Under the pieces are notes generated by a model. The model had not been told where the DNA came from, did not search any database, and worked only from the letters and a program-made list of their open reading frames with translations. Both the position numbers and the translations under genes were made by a program. Below are positions 63,562 through 64,000 of a stretch of DNA of 64,000 nt, piece after piece. The DNA comes from Herbaspirillum sp. GW103 (GTDB lineage: Bacteria > Pseudomonadota > Gammaproteobacteria > Burkholderiales > Burkholderiaceae_D), in the NCBI RefSeq assembly GCF_000261365.1, contig NZ_AJVC01000002.1, positions 1-64,000 of the forward strand. Reading direction: 5' to 3'. Numbering within the stretch: the stretch's first letter is position 1; each line of letters begins with the position of its first letter.

Positions 63562-64000
63562 CTAGTGGTCTTTTTCATAGAGTCGCGCGCTGGCCTTGGC
63601 CTCTGCAGAGAATTCCTTGCGCAGGCTCCGGGGTTCCAGTATTTCGGCATGGGGGCCGAAGGAGCGCAGCCACCAGCGCAGTCTTTCGCTGAGAATGACC
63701 GTCGCCCGAACGGTGATACTGCCATCCGGATGTGTTTCCACGGTCTGGTCGCCTGAGATGGGAGCTTCCAGAACGGCGTGGTTGCGGCCTTTGGCAAAGC
63801 GAACGGCCAGTTTGATATCTCCTTTCGGAAGGAAATCGAATTGCCTCTCTTGCGCGATGTATTTCTCCAGGGAGAAGTCGCGGGGATAGGAGAACGGATC
63901 CGGACAGACCTGTGCGCTCTTCATGCGGTCGAGCCGGTACATGGCCGGATCGGGCTTGGAGGTCCGTTTGGCCACCAGATAGACGAACGAGGCCATTTCG
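63562..64000 (-). CDS. WYL-domain regulator, 5' end beyond the window
   Basis: At least 144 C-terminal residues of a WYL/YafY-type protein are visible. The WYL-like domain shows VYLVAKRTSKPDPAMYRLDRM, and a WCX-like C-terminal domain follows (VILSERLRWWLRSFGPHAEILEPRSLRKEF). The frame stays open to base 64000, so the N-terminal helix-turn-helix is presumably outside. WYL proteins sense ligands and often regulate stress or defence genes. It converges on the sir2 gene, 49 bp away. Confidence 0.75.
   Translation of the reverse strand, partial: EMASFVYLVAKRTSKPDPAMYRLDRMKSAQVCPDPFSYPRDFSLEKYIAQERQFDFLPKGDIKLAVRFAKGRNHAVLEAPISGDQTVETHPDGSITVRATVILSERLRWWLRSFGPHAEILEPRSLRKEFSAEAKASARLYEKDH

Overview
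The window looks like chromosomal DNA of a high-G+C betaproteobacterium of the Oxalobacteraceae, most likely Herbaspirillum. Three things suggest this: the beta-proteobacterial porin, a CIRCE-controlled groESL, and above all a ten-gene cluster with a divergent NodD-like regulator. In content and order that cluster matches the fdeR-fdeABCDEFGHIJ (naringenin/flavanone degradation) locus known from Herbaspirillum seropedicae. I see no rRNA or tRNA genes, CRISPR array, insertion sequence or prophage.

Left part (1-11860): a Zn alcohol dehydrogenase, then a complete glycerol / glycerol-3-phosphate module: a DeoR-type repressor (glpR), glpD, a GlpSTPQ-V type ABC importer (two ATPases, two permeases, a DUF2160 membrane protein and a large binding protein), and glpK. 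The glpR-glpD interval holds three GlpR-like half-sites at an exact 10-bp step and then an 11-bp periodic array of about 16 units just ahead of glpD. The two ATPases are complementarily degenerate and should form one canonical and one degenerate ATP site.

Middle part (11898-38468): an HD-GYP protein, a 709-bp gap with a candidate minus-strand sRNA, an MCP, a PEP-CTERM protein, an Fsr-like MFS pump with an AraC regulator, a small secreted protein, a large unknown protein, an AidB-like acyl-CoA dehydrogenase, cysM, an HTH protein, DUF1415 and YaeQ proteins, a TonB siderophore receptor co-oriented with an APH-type kinase, MltB, an HDAC-like deacetylase, LysR plus DHA2 MFS, RbgA/YlqF and metNIQ.

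Right part (38888-64000): a divergent YefM/YoeB-like toxin-antitoxin pair, a porin, groESL with a perfect CIRCE, a TonB receptor with Fur-like sites, a Liv-type amino-acid binding protein, a FecI-FecR-transducer receptor operon behind a Fur-like palindrome, the fdeR/fdeA-J flavonoid cluster (51823-62303) with a nod-box-like element in the divergent promoter, a short truncated-looking ORF, a Sir2 protein, and a WYL-domain protein cut by the window end.

The least explained signals are the 11-bp array before glpD, the nod-box-like site before fdeA, the candidate anti-Shine-Dalgarno sRNA near 13.4 kb, the toxin-antitoxin pair whose toxin lacks two catalytic residues, and several small intergenic repeat families.
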